Assembly: GCA_024742835.1 (NCBI GenBank)
Contig: JANSXS010000004.1
Span: 1 to 64,000, forward strand
DNA length: 64,000 nucleotides
Reading direction: 5' to 3'
Source: Paracoccaceae bacterium
Lineage (GTDB): Bacteria; Pseudomonadota; Alphaproteobacteria; Rhodobacterales; Rhodobacteraceae
In this document: positions 1 through 8,241 of the stretch, piece by piece
How the letters are laid out: each line of letters opens with the position of its first letter
How positions within the stretch are numbered: position 1 is the stretch's first letter
The notes under the pieces: model-generated
What the model was told of the DNA's origin: nothing
What the model saw: only the letters and a program-made list of their open reading frames with translations
Database searches by the model: none
Position numbers and translations under genes: made by a program

Positions 1-140
<140 letters not shown>

Positions 141-971
141 GTGAGCCTCGATATCGTCACAGAAAACCGCAGTTTCGGCGGCATCCAGTCGGTCTATCGG
201 CACAGCTCCAATACCTGTGGTTGCGAGATGACCTTTGCGGCCTACCTGCCGCCGCAGGCCGAAAAAGGCCCGGTGCCGGTGCTTTGGTACCTGTCAGGGC
301 TGACTTGCACGCATGAGAACGCCATGACCAAGGGTGGCTTTCAGGAACATGCGGCCAAACACGGGTTGGCGGTGATCTTTCCCGACACATCCCCGCGGGG
401 CCAATCGGTTTCGGATGACGCGTCTTACGACCTGGGGCAGGGGGCCGGGTTCTACCTTAACGCAACACGTGATCCGTGGCGGCCGCATTACCGGATGTAT
501 GACTACATCGTGAGCGAGTTGCGCTCTGTCGTGATGGATGCGCTTCCCTTGCAGGACAAGCATGGGATCACCGGCCATTCGATGGGTGGCCACGGCGCGA
601 TAACGCTGGCGATACGGAATTCCGATCTTTTCGAATCGCTGTCGGCCTTCGCGCCAATCGCGCATCCGACTCAGTCTGACTGGGGCAGAAAACAGTTAAG
701 CGCCTATCTGGGTGATGACGAAAGCGCCTGGTCTGATCATGACTCGACCCTTCTTCTGGAAGAGTACGGCTGGAAAAGCGAGCTATTGGTTGACCAAGGT
801 GCGGAGGATCAGTTTCTTGAGTTGTTGAAACCCGAGGCACTTGCGGGAATGATGGCAAAACGTCGGCAGGCTGGACAGGTGCGTATGCAGCAGGGGTATG
901 ACCATTCCTACTTCTTCGTGAATTCCTTCGCCGGAGATCACGTTGCCTGGCATGCTGAACGTCTGAACTGA
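141..971 (+). CDS. fghA: S-formylglutathione hydrolase
   Basis: Hydrolyses S-formylglutathione to formate and glutathione, the second step of glutathione-linked formaldehyde oxidation in the cytoplasm. The 276-residue alpha/beta hydrolase has the nucleophile elbow GHSMGG (Ser147) and the WYLSGLTCTHEN oxyanion-side motif near residue 50; length matches the family. The start is GTG directly after the preceding stop codon, with no spacer, which implies coupling to the dehydrogenase gene. A second fghA-type gene starts at 63839, so the organism has at least two paralogues. Confidence 0.95.
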   Translation: MSLDIVTENRSFGGIQSVYRHSSNTCGCEMTFAAYLPPQAEKGPVPVLWYLSGLTCTHENAMTKGGFQEHAAKHGLAVIFPDTSPRGQSVSDDASYDLGQGAGFYLNATRDPWRPHYRMYDYIVSELRSVVMDALPLQDKHGITGHSMGGHGAITLAIRNSDLFESLSAFAPIAHPTQSDWGRKQLSAYLGDDESAWSDHDSTLLLEEYGWKSELLVDQGAEDQFLELLKPEALAGMMAKRRQAGQVRMQQGYDHSYFFVNSFAGDHVAWHAERLN

Positions 972-996
972 TATCTGATCCCAAGGAAGGTAAAAG

Positions 997-1377
997 ATGC
1001 TGAAGAAACTTGTCGGAGCCACCTGTCTTGCCCTGATGCCGCTTGGTGCGGTCGCCCAGGACGGTGACGCGGAAGCCGGTGAAAAAGTATACCGTAAATG
1101 CATGGCCTGCCATGCGGTTGGCGAGGGTGCCAAGAACAAGGTCGGCCCGCAGCTTAACGGTGTGGTTGGTGCCCCAATCGCCAGAAATGAAGATTTCAAG
1201 TATTCCAAAGTGCTCGCTGAGATGGGTGCGGATGGAAAAGAATGGACGCCCGAGGAACTCGACGCCTTCCTTGAGAAGCCGCGTGATTATGCCAAGGGCA
1301 CCAAGATGTCGTTTGCCGGTCTGCGCAAGGAAGAGGATCGCAAGGACGTCATCGCATATCTCGCCACGTTCGAGTGA
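997..1377 (+). CDS. cycB: periplasmic class I cytochrome c (c-553i/cycB-like)
   Basis: A 126-residue secreted monohaem cytochrome: signal peptide 1-20 ending in AVA, haem site CMACH at 35-39, and a likely axial Met in TKMSF near residue 104. The order formaldehyde dehydrogenase-fghA-cytochrome-xoxF matches Paracoccus, where cycB encodes cytochrome c-553i. It probably shuttles electrons in the periplasm, but the cytochrome known to accept electrons from XoxF is the xoxG product downstream, so the partner of this one is uncertain. RBS AAGGAAGG lies just upstream of the ATG. Confidence 0.85.
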   Translation: MLKKLVGATCLALMPLGAVAQDGDAEAGEKVYRKCMACHAVGEGAKNKVGPQLNGVVGAPIARNEDFKYSKVLAEMGADGKEWTPEELDAFLEKPRDYAKGTKMSFAGLRKEEDRKDVIAYLATFE

Positions 1378-1400
1378 CGTTACGGGTGAGATGAAAGATC

Positions 1401-1436
1401 GCTTTCGGGCCAGGAGGAGAGCCTTGGCCCGAAGGC
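1401..1436 (+). other. stem-loop between cycB and xoxF
   Basis: A 9-bp perfect stem (TTCGGGCCA at 1404-1412 pairing with TGGCCCGAA at 1425-1433) extends to 12 pairs with one G-T pair. The loop is purine-rich. No T-run follows, so this is not a classical intrinsic terminator. It more likely stabilises or delimits mRNA segments between the cytochrome gene and the highly expressed xoxF. Function is inferred. Confidence 0.5.
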
Positions 1437-1512
1437 AGTAAGCGGCAACGACCTATGGTGGATCCGTTGTCATTTATTGCGGCTGTTTTGCCGCGCCCCA
1501 GGGAGGACTAAC

Positions 1513-3315
1513 ATGAAAAAGCTCCAGCTTTTCACTTCCGGGATCGCGCTTTGCTGTGCCTCGATGGCACTTGCAAACGATGATCTCATGACCCAGATGG
1601 ACGACCCCAAACAGTGGGCGATCCAGACCGGTGACTACGAAAACCAGCGGTATTCCGAACTTGACGAGATCACTGCCGAAAACGTGGGCGATCTTCAGGT
1701 CGCGTGGACCTTTTCGACCGGCGTTCTGCGTGGTCATGAAGGCGGCCCGCTTGTGATCGGCGACGTGATGTACGTTCACACGCCCTTCCCGAACACGGTC
1801 TATGCGCTTGACCTGTCCCAGGAAGGCAAGATCATCTGGAAATACGAGCCCAAGCAGGATCCCAACGTGATCCCGGTCATGTGCTGTGACACGGTCAACC
1901 GCGGTGTGGCCTATGCCGATGGCAAGATCATTCTGCACCAGGCCGACACTACCGTTGTGGCGCTTGACGCGGAAACCGGTGAAGTCGAATGGGAAGCCGT
2001 CAATGGCGATCCCAGCATCGGTGAAACCAACACCGCGACCGTTCTGCCGGTCAAGGACAAGGTCATCGTTGGCATTTCGGGCGGCGAATTCGGTGTCCGT
2101 GGTCACGTCACCGCCTACGATCTGAACTCCGGTGAGCAAGTCTGGCGCGCCTATTCGGTCGGTCCGGACGATGAAATGCTCGTCGACCCCGAAAAGACCA
2201 CCCATTTGGGCAAGCCTGTCGGCGAAAACTCCAGCCTTAACAGCTGGGAAGGCGACCAGTGGAAAATCGGTGGCGGCACCACATGGGGCTGGTTCTCGGC
2301 CGACATGGAAGAGAACCTGATGTACTACGGTACGGGTAACCCGTCTACGTGGAACCCCGCACAGCGCCCCGGCGACAACCGCTGGACCATGACTGTCATG
2401 GCCCGCGACATCGACACCGGCATGGCCAAGTGGTTCTACCAGATGACACCCCATGACGAGTGGGACTACGATGGTGTCAACGAGAACATCCTCACCGACC
2501 AGGAAATCGACGGCGAGATGCGCAAGCTTCTGACCCGCTTCGACCGTAACGGCCTGGCCTACACGATGGATCGGGTCTCGGGCGAGCTTCTGGTCGCTGA
2601 AAAGTTCGACCCGGTTGTCAACTGGACCACTGGCGTGGACATGGATCCTGATTCCGAAACCTATGGTCGTCCGCAGGTCGTGGCACAGTACTCGACATTG
2701 CAGAACGGCGAAGACGTGAACTCGACCGGCATCTGCCCGGCGGCTCTTGGTACCAAGGACCAGCAGCCTGCGTCCTACTCGCCCAGAACGCAGACTTTCT
2801 ACGTTCCCACCAACCACGTCTGCATGGACTATGAGCCGTTCCGTGTGTCCTACACCGCAGGTCAGCCCTATGTCGGCGCGACCCTGTCGATGTATCCCGC
2901 ACCGGATAGCCATGGCGGCATGGGTAACTTCATCGCCTGGGACAACATCAAGGGTGAAATCAAGTGGTCGATCCCTGAGCAGTTCTCGGTGTGGTCGGGT
3001 GCTCTGGCAACCGCGGGCGACGTCGTGTTCTACGGCACGCTCGAAGGTCACCTGAAAGCTGTCGATGCTGAAACCGGCGAGCAGCTGTATCAGTTCAAGA
3101 CTCCGTCGGGTATCATCGGCAACGTGATGACCTACGAATCCGATGGCAAGCAGTACATTGCCGTGCTGTCGGGTGTCGGTGGCTGGGCTGGCATCGGCCT
3201 CGCGGCTGGTCTGACCAACCCGAACGACGGCCTGGGCGCCGTGGGCGGCTACGCATCCCTGAGCGATTACACTGCTCTGGGTGGTCAGCTGACCGTGTTC
3301 GCACTGCCTGACTAA
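1513..3315 (+). CDS. xoxF: lanthanide-dependent methanol dehydrogenase XoxF
   Basis: PQQ-dependent periplasmic alcohol dehydrogenase oxidising methanol. The 600-residue product has a signal peptide (1-21, ALA|ND), the vicinal disulphide pair Cys124-Cys125 (VMCCDT) seen in quinoprotein methanol dehydrogenases, and the active-site motif WDYDG with Asp318 and Asp320. The second Asp (Ala in calcium MxaF enzymes) coordinates the lanthanide, so this is the XoxF type. The start is placed at 1513 because GGGAGGA precedes it; a longer in-frame version from 1477 would destroy the signal peptide. No mxaF or mxaI is seen in the window. Confidence 0.97.
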   Translation: MKKLQLFTSGIALCCASMALANDDLMTQMDDPKQWAIQTGDYENQRYSELDEITAENVGDLQVAWTFSTGVLRGHEGGPLVIGDVMYVHTPFPNTVYALDLSQEGKIIWKYEPKQDPNVIPVMCCDTVNRGVAYADGKIILHQADTTVVALDAETGEVEWEAVNGDPSIGETNTATVLPVKDKVIVGISGGEFGVRGHVTAYDLNSGEQVWRAYSVGPDDEMLVDPEKTTHLGKPVGENSSLNSWEGDQWKIGGGTTWGWFSADMEENLMYYGTGNPSTWNPAQRPGDNRWTMTVMARDIDTGMAKWFYQMTPHDEWDYDGVNENILTDQEIDGEMRKLLTRFDRNGLAYTMDRVSGELLVAEKFDPVVNWTTGVDMDPDSETYGRPQVVAQYSTLQNGEDVNSTGICPAALGTKDQQPASYSPRTQTFYVPTNHVCMDYEPFRVSYTAGQPYVGATLSMYPAPDSHGGMGNFIAWDNIKGEIKWSIPEQFSVWSGALATAGDVVFYGTLEGHLKAVDAETGEQLYQFKTPSGIIGNVMTYESDGKQYIAVLSGVGGWAGIGLAAGLTNPNDGLGAVGGYASLSDYTALGGQLTVFALPD

Positions 3316-3330
3316 GCTGACAGAAACAGA

Positions 3331-3369
3331 GGGGCCGGCACGCCAGACCGGGGTGCCGGCCCCTTTTTT
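3331..3369 (+). terminator. intrinsic terminator/attenuator after xoxF
   Basis: An 11-bp perfect GC-rich stem (3331-3341 with 3353-3363), an 11-nt loop, and then six T residues (3364-3369). It lies 15 bases after the xoxF stop and before xoxG. It probably ends most xoxF transcripts, with read-through giving lower xoxG and xoxJ levels. Confidence 0.85.
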
Positions 3370-3402
3370 CAAATTCGTACCCGAAACCGAAAGGCTCTCT
3401 AA

Positions 3403-3939
3403 ATGCGTCCCGCAATTTTCTCCTTCATCGCCGCGACGTTTGCAGTCACGCTTGCATCAGGTGCCGGTGCTGCCAACTGGAGCGACCAGAAGGTCGACCC
3501 CTCCGCCGAGCAACCAGAAGTGCCCGTCGCCTACGAAGAGGGCGGCCGCTACTTCACCGAAGATGATATCCCCACCTATAACATTGCCGAGGATGGTACT
3601 GTGGACTGGATGACCTTCTCGGGTTTCCGCCGGTATCACGCGGAATGCCACGTTTGCCACGGACCTGACGGCGAAGGCTCGACCTATGCGCCGAAAGTAA
3701 AGAATTCCGCTATCCACATGGGCTACTATGACTTCGTCGGCGTTGTCGTGAATGGCCGCGGCGATGGCAATTCTATCATGCCCCATTTTGGCGACAACCC
3801 GAACGTGATGTGCTACCTTGACGACATCTATGTCTATCTCAAGGCGCGTGGTATGGAAGCGGTCCCGCGCGGTCGCCCAGCCAAGAAAGAGCCGAAGTCC
3901 GACATGATCGCAGAGGCTGAAAATGCCTGCATGGGCTAA
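3403..3939 (+). CDS. xoxG: c-type cytochrome XoxG, electron acceptor of XoxF
   Basis: A 178-residue secreted cytochrome with signal peptide 1-23 (AGA|AN) and haem motif CHVCH at 82-86. Two further cysteines (one in VMCYLDD, one in the ENACMG tail) match the four-cysteine 'methanol metabolism-related' cytochrome family. XoxG proteins accept electrons from lanthanide methanol dehydrogenase. Position directly after xoxF and overlap with xoxJ support the call. It is separated from xoxF by a strong hairpin terminator, so stoichiometry is likely reduced relative to XoxF. Confidence 0.93.
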   Translation: MRPAIFSFIAATFAVTLASGAGAANWSDQKVDPSAEQPEVPVAYEEGGRYFTEDDIPTYNIAEDGTVDWMTFSGFRRYHAECHVCHGPDGEGSTYAPKVKNSAIHMGYYDFVGVVVNGRGDGNSIMPHFGDNPNVMCYLDDIYVYLKARGMEAVPRGRPAKKEPKSDMIAEAENACMG

Positions 3940-4771
3940 ACGCTTTGTTGCGCTTCCGGGGCTGCTTGCACTCCTTTTTGTGGTGTGGGCGGAACCCGGA
4001 AAAGCGCAGACCTCGGACCTTGTGTCCAATACGGCACTCCGGGTCTGTGCCGACCCCGCGAATACCCCGGCATCGTCCGAGGATCTGAGCGGATATGAAA
4101 ACAAGCTTGCAGACCTGATTGCGTCAAAACTAGATCTTCCCGTGCAATACACGTGGTTTCCCATGGCGACGGGGTTCATCCGGCAAACCCTGATGGCGAA
4201 ACGCTGTGATGTGGTCATGGGATATGCGCAGGGTCACGAACTTGTGCTCAACACCAACCATTACATGACCTCCGTTTACACGCTGGTGACGCCAAAGGAC
4301 AGTCCATTGGCGGATGTGGCCCGCCTGAACGACCCGCGCCTTAAGGATCAGGCTATTGGCGTGGTTGCAGGGACGCCGCCGTCAGCACATATGGCACGGC
4401 ACGGCCTGATGGCCAAAGCCCGGCCCTACAACCTGTTTGTGGACCGCCGCGTGGACAGCCCTGCTGAAAACATGCTCCGCGATCTCAAGGCGGGTGAGCT
4501 TGACGCTGCTGTGTTGTGGGGGCCAATTGGCGGTCCTTTGGTTAAGCAAGGCTACCCCGAGTTTCAGGTCACGCCGCTGATCAATGAGGATATGCCACCG
4601 CGGCTTTTCTTCCGCATTACCATGGGTGTTCGGCAAGGCGAAAAAGTGTGGCAACGCGAACTAAACTCGCTGATCCGCCGCCACCAGGACGAGATCAATC
4701 AAGTCATGCTAGAGGCCGGTGTACCTTTGATCCAGGACATGGGCGACGCGTTGATGGAGATCGAGAATTGA
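3923..4771 (+). CDS. xoxJ: XoxJ, periplasmic binding-protein-like XoxF partner
   Basis: A 282-residue secreted protein of the solute-binding family 3 fold that is found with quinoprotein dehydrogenases. The signal peptide ends near residue 29 (KAQ|TSD), followed by LRVCADP and a second cysteine in AKRCDVV that can form a disulphide. XoxJ proteins are thought to assist XoxF activation or maturation rather than import. The ATG overlaps the end of xoxG by 17 bases, and its own stop overlaps the next gene's TTG start, indicating tight translational coupling. Confidence 0.9.
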   Translation: MPAWAKRFVALPGLLALLFVVWAEPGKAQTSDLVSNTALRVCADPANTPASSEDLSGYENKLADLIASKLDLPVQYTWFPMATGFIRQTLMAKRCDVVMGYAQGHELVLNTNHYMTSVYTLVTPKDSPLADVARLNDPRLKDQAIGVVAGTPPSAHMARHGLMAKARPYNLFVDRRVDSPAENMLRDLKAGELDAAVLWGPIGGPLVKQGYPEFQVTPLINEDMPPRLFFRITMGVRQGEKVWQRELNSLIRRHQDEINQVMLEAGVPLIQDMGDALMEIEN

Positions 4772-5316
4772 GACTGACACGGGCAGCAACGCTTTTCGCG
4801 CTGCTGCCTGTCGTCTGTCTGGCCGAAACCATCCCCGAACCCACCGAATACCGAATGGATACGTACCGTGCGCCGGTGCCCGCCAGCATCGCGGGGGGCA
4901 CTGTCGTTGGTCCCAAAGCCGCCTATGCCCTGTGGCAGGATGGCGGCGCGGCATTTATTGATGTCATGCCGCAGGCACCCAAACCGCAGAATTTGCCCGA
5001 GGGCACCATCTGGCGCGAGAAACCCAGAGAGTCGATTCCCGGTGCCATATGGCTGGCTAATGTCGGCTACGGGGCTATTGCCAATGTGACACAGACCTAT
5101 TTCCGCGAGGGTCTGCAAAACGCCACGAATGGCGACCGAAACTATCCAGTTGTCATGTTCTGTCTTGCCGATTGCTGGATGAGCTGGAACGCGGCAAAGC
5201 GCGCGATTGAGTGGGGGTATTCCGAGGTTTACTGGATGCCCGAGGGCACCGATGGTTGGGCCGCGTTGTCCTACCCGCTGGAATCGGTCCTGCCGACCAA
5301 ACCGCAGGATGACTGA
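4768..5316 (+). CDS. PQQ-catabolism-associated rhodanese-like CxxxCW protein
   Basis: Product of 182 residues from a TTG start that overlaps the xoxJ stop (TTGA); upstream in-frame starts would run deep into xoxJ. The signal peptide is about residues 1-19. A rhodanese-like fold is suggested by GAIWLANVGYG and by the motif CLADCW at 132-137 (Cys132, Cys136, Trp137), the signature of the family catalogued with PQQ-dependent alcohol oxidation. A redox or sulfur role in the periplasm is likely but unproven. It converges with the SoxYZ-like gene 15 bases away, which may be a functional partner. Confidence 0.85.
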   Translation: MRLTRAATLFALLPVVCLAETIPEPTEYRMDTYRAPVPASIAGGTVVGPKAAYALWQDGGAAFIDVMPQAPKPQNLPEGTIWREKPRESIPGAIWLANVGYGAIANVTQTYFREGLQNATNGDRNYPVVMFCLADCWMSWNAAKRAIEWGYSEVYWMPEGTDGWAALSYPLESVLPTKPQDD

Positions 5317-5331
5317 GCCATGCGCCGCCGC

Positions 5332-6141
5332 TCAGAACCCTGCGATGCGTTTATGCGCGTGACTCACGGTGCCGTCGGTGTCGGTCATCGTGACATCCAC
5401 TGATTGTGCGGAGCCCGGCACTGACAGGCTGATGCGTGGGTTTTCCGACACCGAGATGGACCCGGTCACATCCACATAGCCGCCACCGTCGAGATCAATC
5501 TCGACAGTTTCCACATAGCGCAGCGGTATGAACAAAAGCGAAATTTGATCCATCTGCATCCCTGAATGCGAAGGGTGCTGAATGTCGACATCCAGTTTCC
5601 GAAGCCGCGCTTCCAGATTGGCCAGCGCATCGGCGGACATCACGGGAACCGTACCGCCCACCTCCAGCGTCATGTTGCCAAGCGTGGCCAAGGCGGCGAC
5701 GGGATCTGATCCGGGAGGCGCGGCGCAGGCCCCCTGACCAGAGGTTTTCACGAAAGTCTCGGCGACGAAAAGCTGCCCGTCCGTGGTCTCGGCCACAACA
5801 TGCAGCGGCGTGGGGCCATTCACTCGCATTGTCACGTCGAAATAAAAGCTCGCTTGCGGATCATCAAGCGCAAAGACGGCGGATACCGGCATCGGGTTGT
5901 CATCCAGAATGACCGTCACCTTGCCCACCCGCAGCCCCCTTGGCGCAACGATCTGCGCGGCAATCTGCGTGCGCGAATCGTTCCTCGTGCGATAGGGCGC
6001 GTCGATTGCGATCAGGTGCGATCCGTCATGAACAACCCGGTCGCCGTAAAGCTCTGATTTGACGCTGTCCCACGCATCACTCGCAATCGCCGGTAGGGCC
6101 AAAATACAGGCGAGGGCCGTGCTGAAGATCCGATGTTTCAT
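5332..6141 (-). CDS. quinoprotein dehydrogenase-associated SoxYZ-like carrier
   Basis: A 269-residue secreted protein (signal 1-20, AIA|SD) combining a SoxY-like half and a SoxZ-like half in one chain, as in the family found beside quinoprotein dehydrogenases. A single exposed cysteine lies in GQGAC (Cys139) at the junction, where true SoxY carries its substrate on a GGCG tail. The substrate here is unknown. Its ATG overlaps the stop of the upstream propeller gene by four bases, placing it last in a four-gene minus-strand operon. Confidence 0.85.
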   Translation of the reverse strand: MKHRIFSTALACILALPAIASDAWDSVKSELYGDRVVHDGSHLIAIDAPYRTRNDSRTQIAAQIVAPRGLRVGKVTVILDDNPMPVSAVFALDDPQASFYFDVTMRVNGPTPLHVVAETTDGQLFVAETFVKTSGQGACAAPPGSDPVAALATLGNMTLEVGGTVPVMSADALANLEARLRKLDVDIQHPSHSGMQMDQISLLFIPLRYVETVEIDLDGGGYVDVTGSISVSENPRISLSVPGSAQSVDVTMTDTDGTVSHAHKRIAGF

Positions 6142-7100
6142 CTCTCACCTCCCAGAAGAAACTCGCCAAAGGCACGCGGCCCATCGCCAGTTTCTATCAC
6201 ATCTACCACAGTCAGGGTCTTTGCGTCGATTACGCTGATCGTATTCTCGAACCAGTTGGCCACCACAATCCGCGAATCATCGGCGGTATTATCCACGCCT
6301 TCGGGATATTCCCCGACGGAAATCTTCGTTTCATGGCGCAGCGTGTCCAGGTTGATGACGCTGACGCTGTCCTCATATTGATTGCTGACAAAGGCACGCC
6401 CCTGCGCGAAGGCAACACCATAAGGGCGGGCCCCGACAGGGATTGTCGCGGTGATTCTGCTGCCCTGCGCGTCGATCACGCTGACATCGTTCGTCCCGAC
6501 ATTGCCGACAAAAAGCCGCCCATCTGGCGCATAACGCAACCCAAAAGGCCGCGACCCGACATCCAGACGCGCAACAAGGCTGAGCGTTTCGGCATTGAAA
6601 ACGGACACCTGATCGGCGTCCCGGTCCGCTGACGCCAGAAAACGCCCATCATCGGAAATCGCCAAACCCGCCGGGGCCGCCCCCGTGGTCAACTCGCCGC
6701 GCGTATCAAGCGTCTGGTCGTCCAGAACCCAGATCCGGCTATTGTACCAATCCGAAATGAATAGCCTGCCGCGGGCCGCATCATGGGCAACGCCGATGGG
6801 GCCGCCATCGAGCCGCGTTTGTGCCGCCTCTTTGCCTGTTGGCGCAAAGCGACGAACCGTCTTGCTTTCAGGGGACACTGTGAAGACCGACCCGTCGATA
6901 GCAACCGAAATACCGGCGGGTTTGCCGGGGACGGCCCAGCGGGCTGTTTCCTGGCCGGTCTTCAGGTCGATGACGCTGACCACCTCACCGCTTTGGCAAG
7001 TGACAAACGCCGTTTGCCCCGCCACCGGGCTACCGGCGGCGAGACACAACAGGACAAGTCCTTTAAGACCCCGCCGCACCAAACTTTTCCGCCAGGGCAT
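6138..7100 (-). CDS. YVTN-type beta-propeller, periplasmic
   Basis: A 320-residue secreted protein with repeated blades of the form VSVIDxxT and ISVGxxPxGV, the YVTN seven-bladed propeller pattern. The signal peptide ends near residue 29 (VAG|QT). Proteins of this type accompany XoxF and Ped systems, with no established biochemical role. The annotated ATG at 7100 overlaps the MxaD-like gene by 38 bases; a GTG 21 bases further in is an alternative start that would still leave a signal sequence. Confidence 0.8.
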   Translation of the reverse strand: MPWRKSLVRRGLKGLVLLCLAAGSPVAGQTAFVTCQSGEVVSVIDLKTGQETARWAVPGKPAGISVAIDGSVFTVSPESKTVRRFAPTGKEAAQTRLDGGPIGVAHDAARGRLFISDWYNSRIWVLDDQTLDTRGELTTGAAPAGLAISDDGRFLASADRDADQVSVFNAETLSLVARLDVGSRPFGLRYAPDGRLFVGNVGTNDVSVIDAQGSRITATIPVGARPYGVAFAQGRAFVSNQYEDSVSVINLDTLRHETKISVGEYPEGVDNTADDSRIVVANWFENTISVIDAKTLTVVDVIETGDGPRAFGEFLLGGER

Positions 7101-7608
7101 CTAGGCCCGACTGATAGACCGCCGACACCGCGTTGATGGCCGCCTCGTCGTTCAGTTCCGGGGGCGGATCGTTGTTCGGGTAGCCCCGGTAGAACGCGCC
7201 ACGCCATTCCACGATGGAGCCACCCCCGTCACGAGGCTTCACCGTCAGGTGAGACGAGTAGTTCGTGACCGGCAAAACCTCGACCAGGACATCGGTGATC
7301 CGGTAGGAATAGCTCATCTTTTCGTCGCTGTACTTGTACAGGATTTCCGAGATTGTCGGCCCCCCTTCCTCTCCGAGGGTCAACACACGGGTTGCGTCGA
7401 TGTCATTGCCACCCTCGCCCGTCGTGCCGTGCACGGCAGGGTGCCACGACATATCCTGGAAATTACCAACCGCTTCCCAAACCTCGGCTGGCTCTGCGGC
7501 GACCTCGGTTGTCAGCGTTACCTTCTGACGGGTCGGCCCGTGGGCCATGGCAAGGGACGGCACAAGGGCCGCGATACTTGCCGCTAGAAACAGACGTCTT
7601 CTCATCAT
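7063..7608 (-). CDS. MxaD-like SRPBCC-family periplasmic protein
   Basis: A 181-residue protein with a signal peptide (1-22, AMA|HG) followed by a START/SRPBCC polyketide-cyclase-like domain (motif PAEVWEAVGNFQDMSWHP). MxaD of methylotrophs is the closest known analogue by context; it is reported to aid interaction between methanol dehydrogenase and cytochrome. The start overlaps the stop of the upstream gene (ATGA), so the four genes 8093-5332 form a translationally coupled operon. Confidence 0.8.
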   Translation of the reverse strand: MMRRRLFLAASIAALVPSLAMAHGPTRQKVTLTTEVAAEPAEVWEAVGNFQDMSWHPAVHGTTGEGGNDIDATRVLTLGEEGGPTISEILYKYSDEKMSYSYRITDVLVEVLPVTNYSSHLTVKPRDGGGSIVEWRGAFYRGYPNNDPPPELNDEAAINAVSAVYQSGLDALAEKFGAAGS

Positions 7609-8093
7609 TCCTCCCTACGAAAGATTCTGTTTTTCAGGATATACCGAATCCCGCGTTCCCAACCTTCATCGGTATTGGATCTTATGTCGACCACACCACC
7701 CTTCACAAGGTCGCCGGTCTTGGCGTCACGCAGTTGCAGGTTGATGGCGAGTATCAGATTCGAGACTTTTTGCACCTCTCCCACAAGCGCGAAATCGGCT
7801 CCGAGACGGGCCGCGATTCGCGTGTCGCAGCCATAGCATTTGGCTAGGTTCACATGACGCTCTATCGCCTCTTGCTCGGGGGCGATATCGACAAAGTCAT
7901 ACCCTTCTTCGGCAAAGCGCGCGACGATGATATACTCGATCATGGCCAGTCGCGCGACCTCTTCCTCACTTTCGCCAAGCTCTTTTGTCTGAAGCGAGTC
8001 GTCAAGTTTAAACATGCCAAAAAACGCAACCTTGTCAGCGGCTTGCGCGGTGCTTGCGGTCAGCATGAAGAGGGCGGTAATAAGCTGTCTCAT
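7605..8093 (-). CDS. DUF3280/DUF2380-type secreted protein of unknown function
   Basis: A 162-residue protein with a signal peptide (1-18, AQA|AD). The body resembles small exported proteins with a KVAFFGMF start, a CYGCD motif near residue 88 and the tail DEGWERGIRYILKNR, known from methylotroph gene clusters. The exact Pfam number could not be verified. It is first in the minus-strand operon and shares a 148-bp divergent control region with the Ped/Lut-like operon. Function unknown; the CxxC pair may be redox-active or bind metal. Confidence 0.7.
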   Translation of the reverse strand: MRQLITALFMLTASTAQAADKVAFFGMFKLDDSLQTKELGESEEEVARLAMIEYIIVARFAEEGYDFVDIAPEQEAIERHVNLAKCYGCDTRIAARLGADFALVGEVQKVSNLILAINLQLRDAKTGDLVKGGVVDIRSNTDEGWERGIRYILKNRIFRREE

Positions 8094-8241
8094 GGGCTTT
8101 CTTATAAATTAAGACTTCTGTCCACAGCGGACCCTGATACGTTTCCAACAGCAACCGGGCCGATGGTATTGGTTTCCAAGCCACCGCGATATGACCACGG
8201 TTCTGATCCGATTGGAATTCGGACTTTGGGAGGAAAAATTG
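8094..8241. promoter_or_regulatory. divergent intergenic control region
   Basis: 148 bases separate two divergent operons, the DUF3280 to SoxYZ operon (minus) and the Ped/Lut-like ABC operon (plus). Both transcripts must start here or nearby, so shared regulation is likely. GGGAGG at 8228-8233 is the RBS of the plus-strand gene. No operator could be recognised by eye. Confidence 0.5.

Noticed and set aside
1513-3315. Calcium-type MxaF methanol dehydrogenase
   Set aside because: The extra Asp in WDYDG and absence of mxaI mark a lanthanide XoxF enzyme.
1474-3372. Long open frame of 632 codons antisense to xoxF
   Set aside because: It lies opposite a highly conserved gene, has no recognisable domain and is explained by codon bias of the plus-strand gene.
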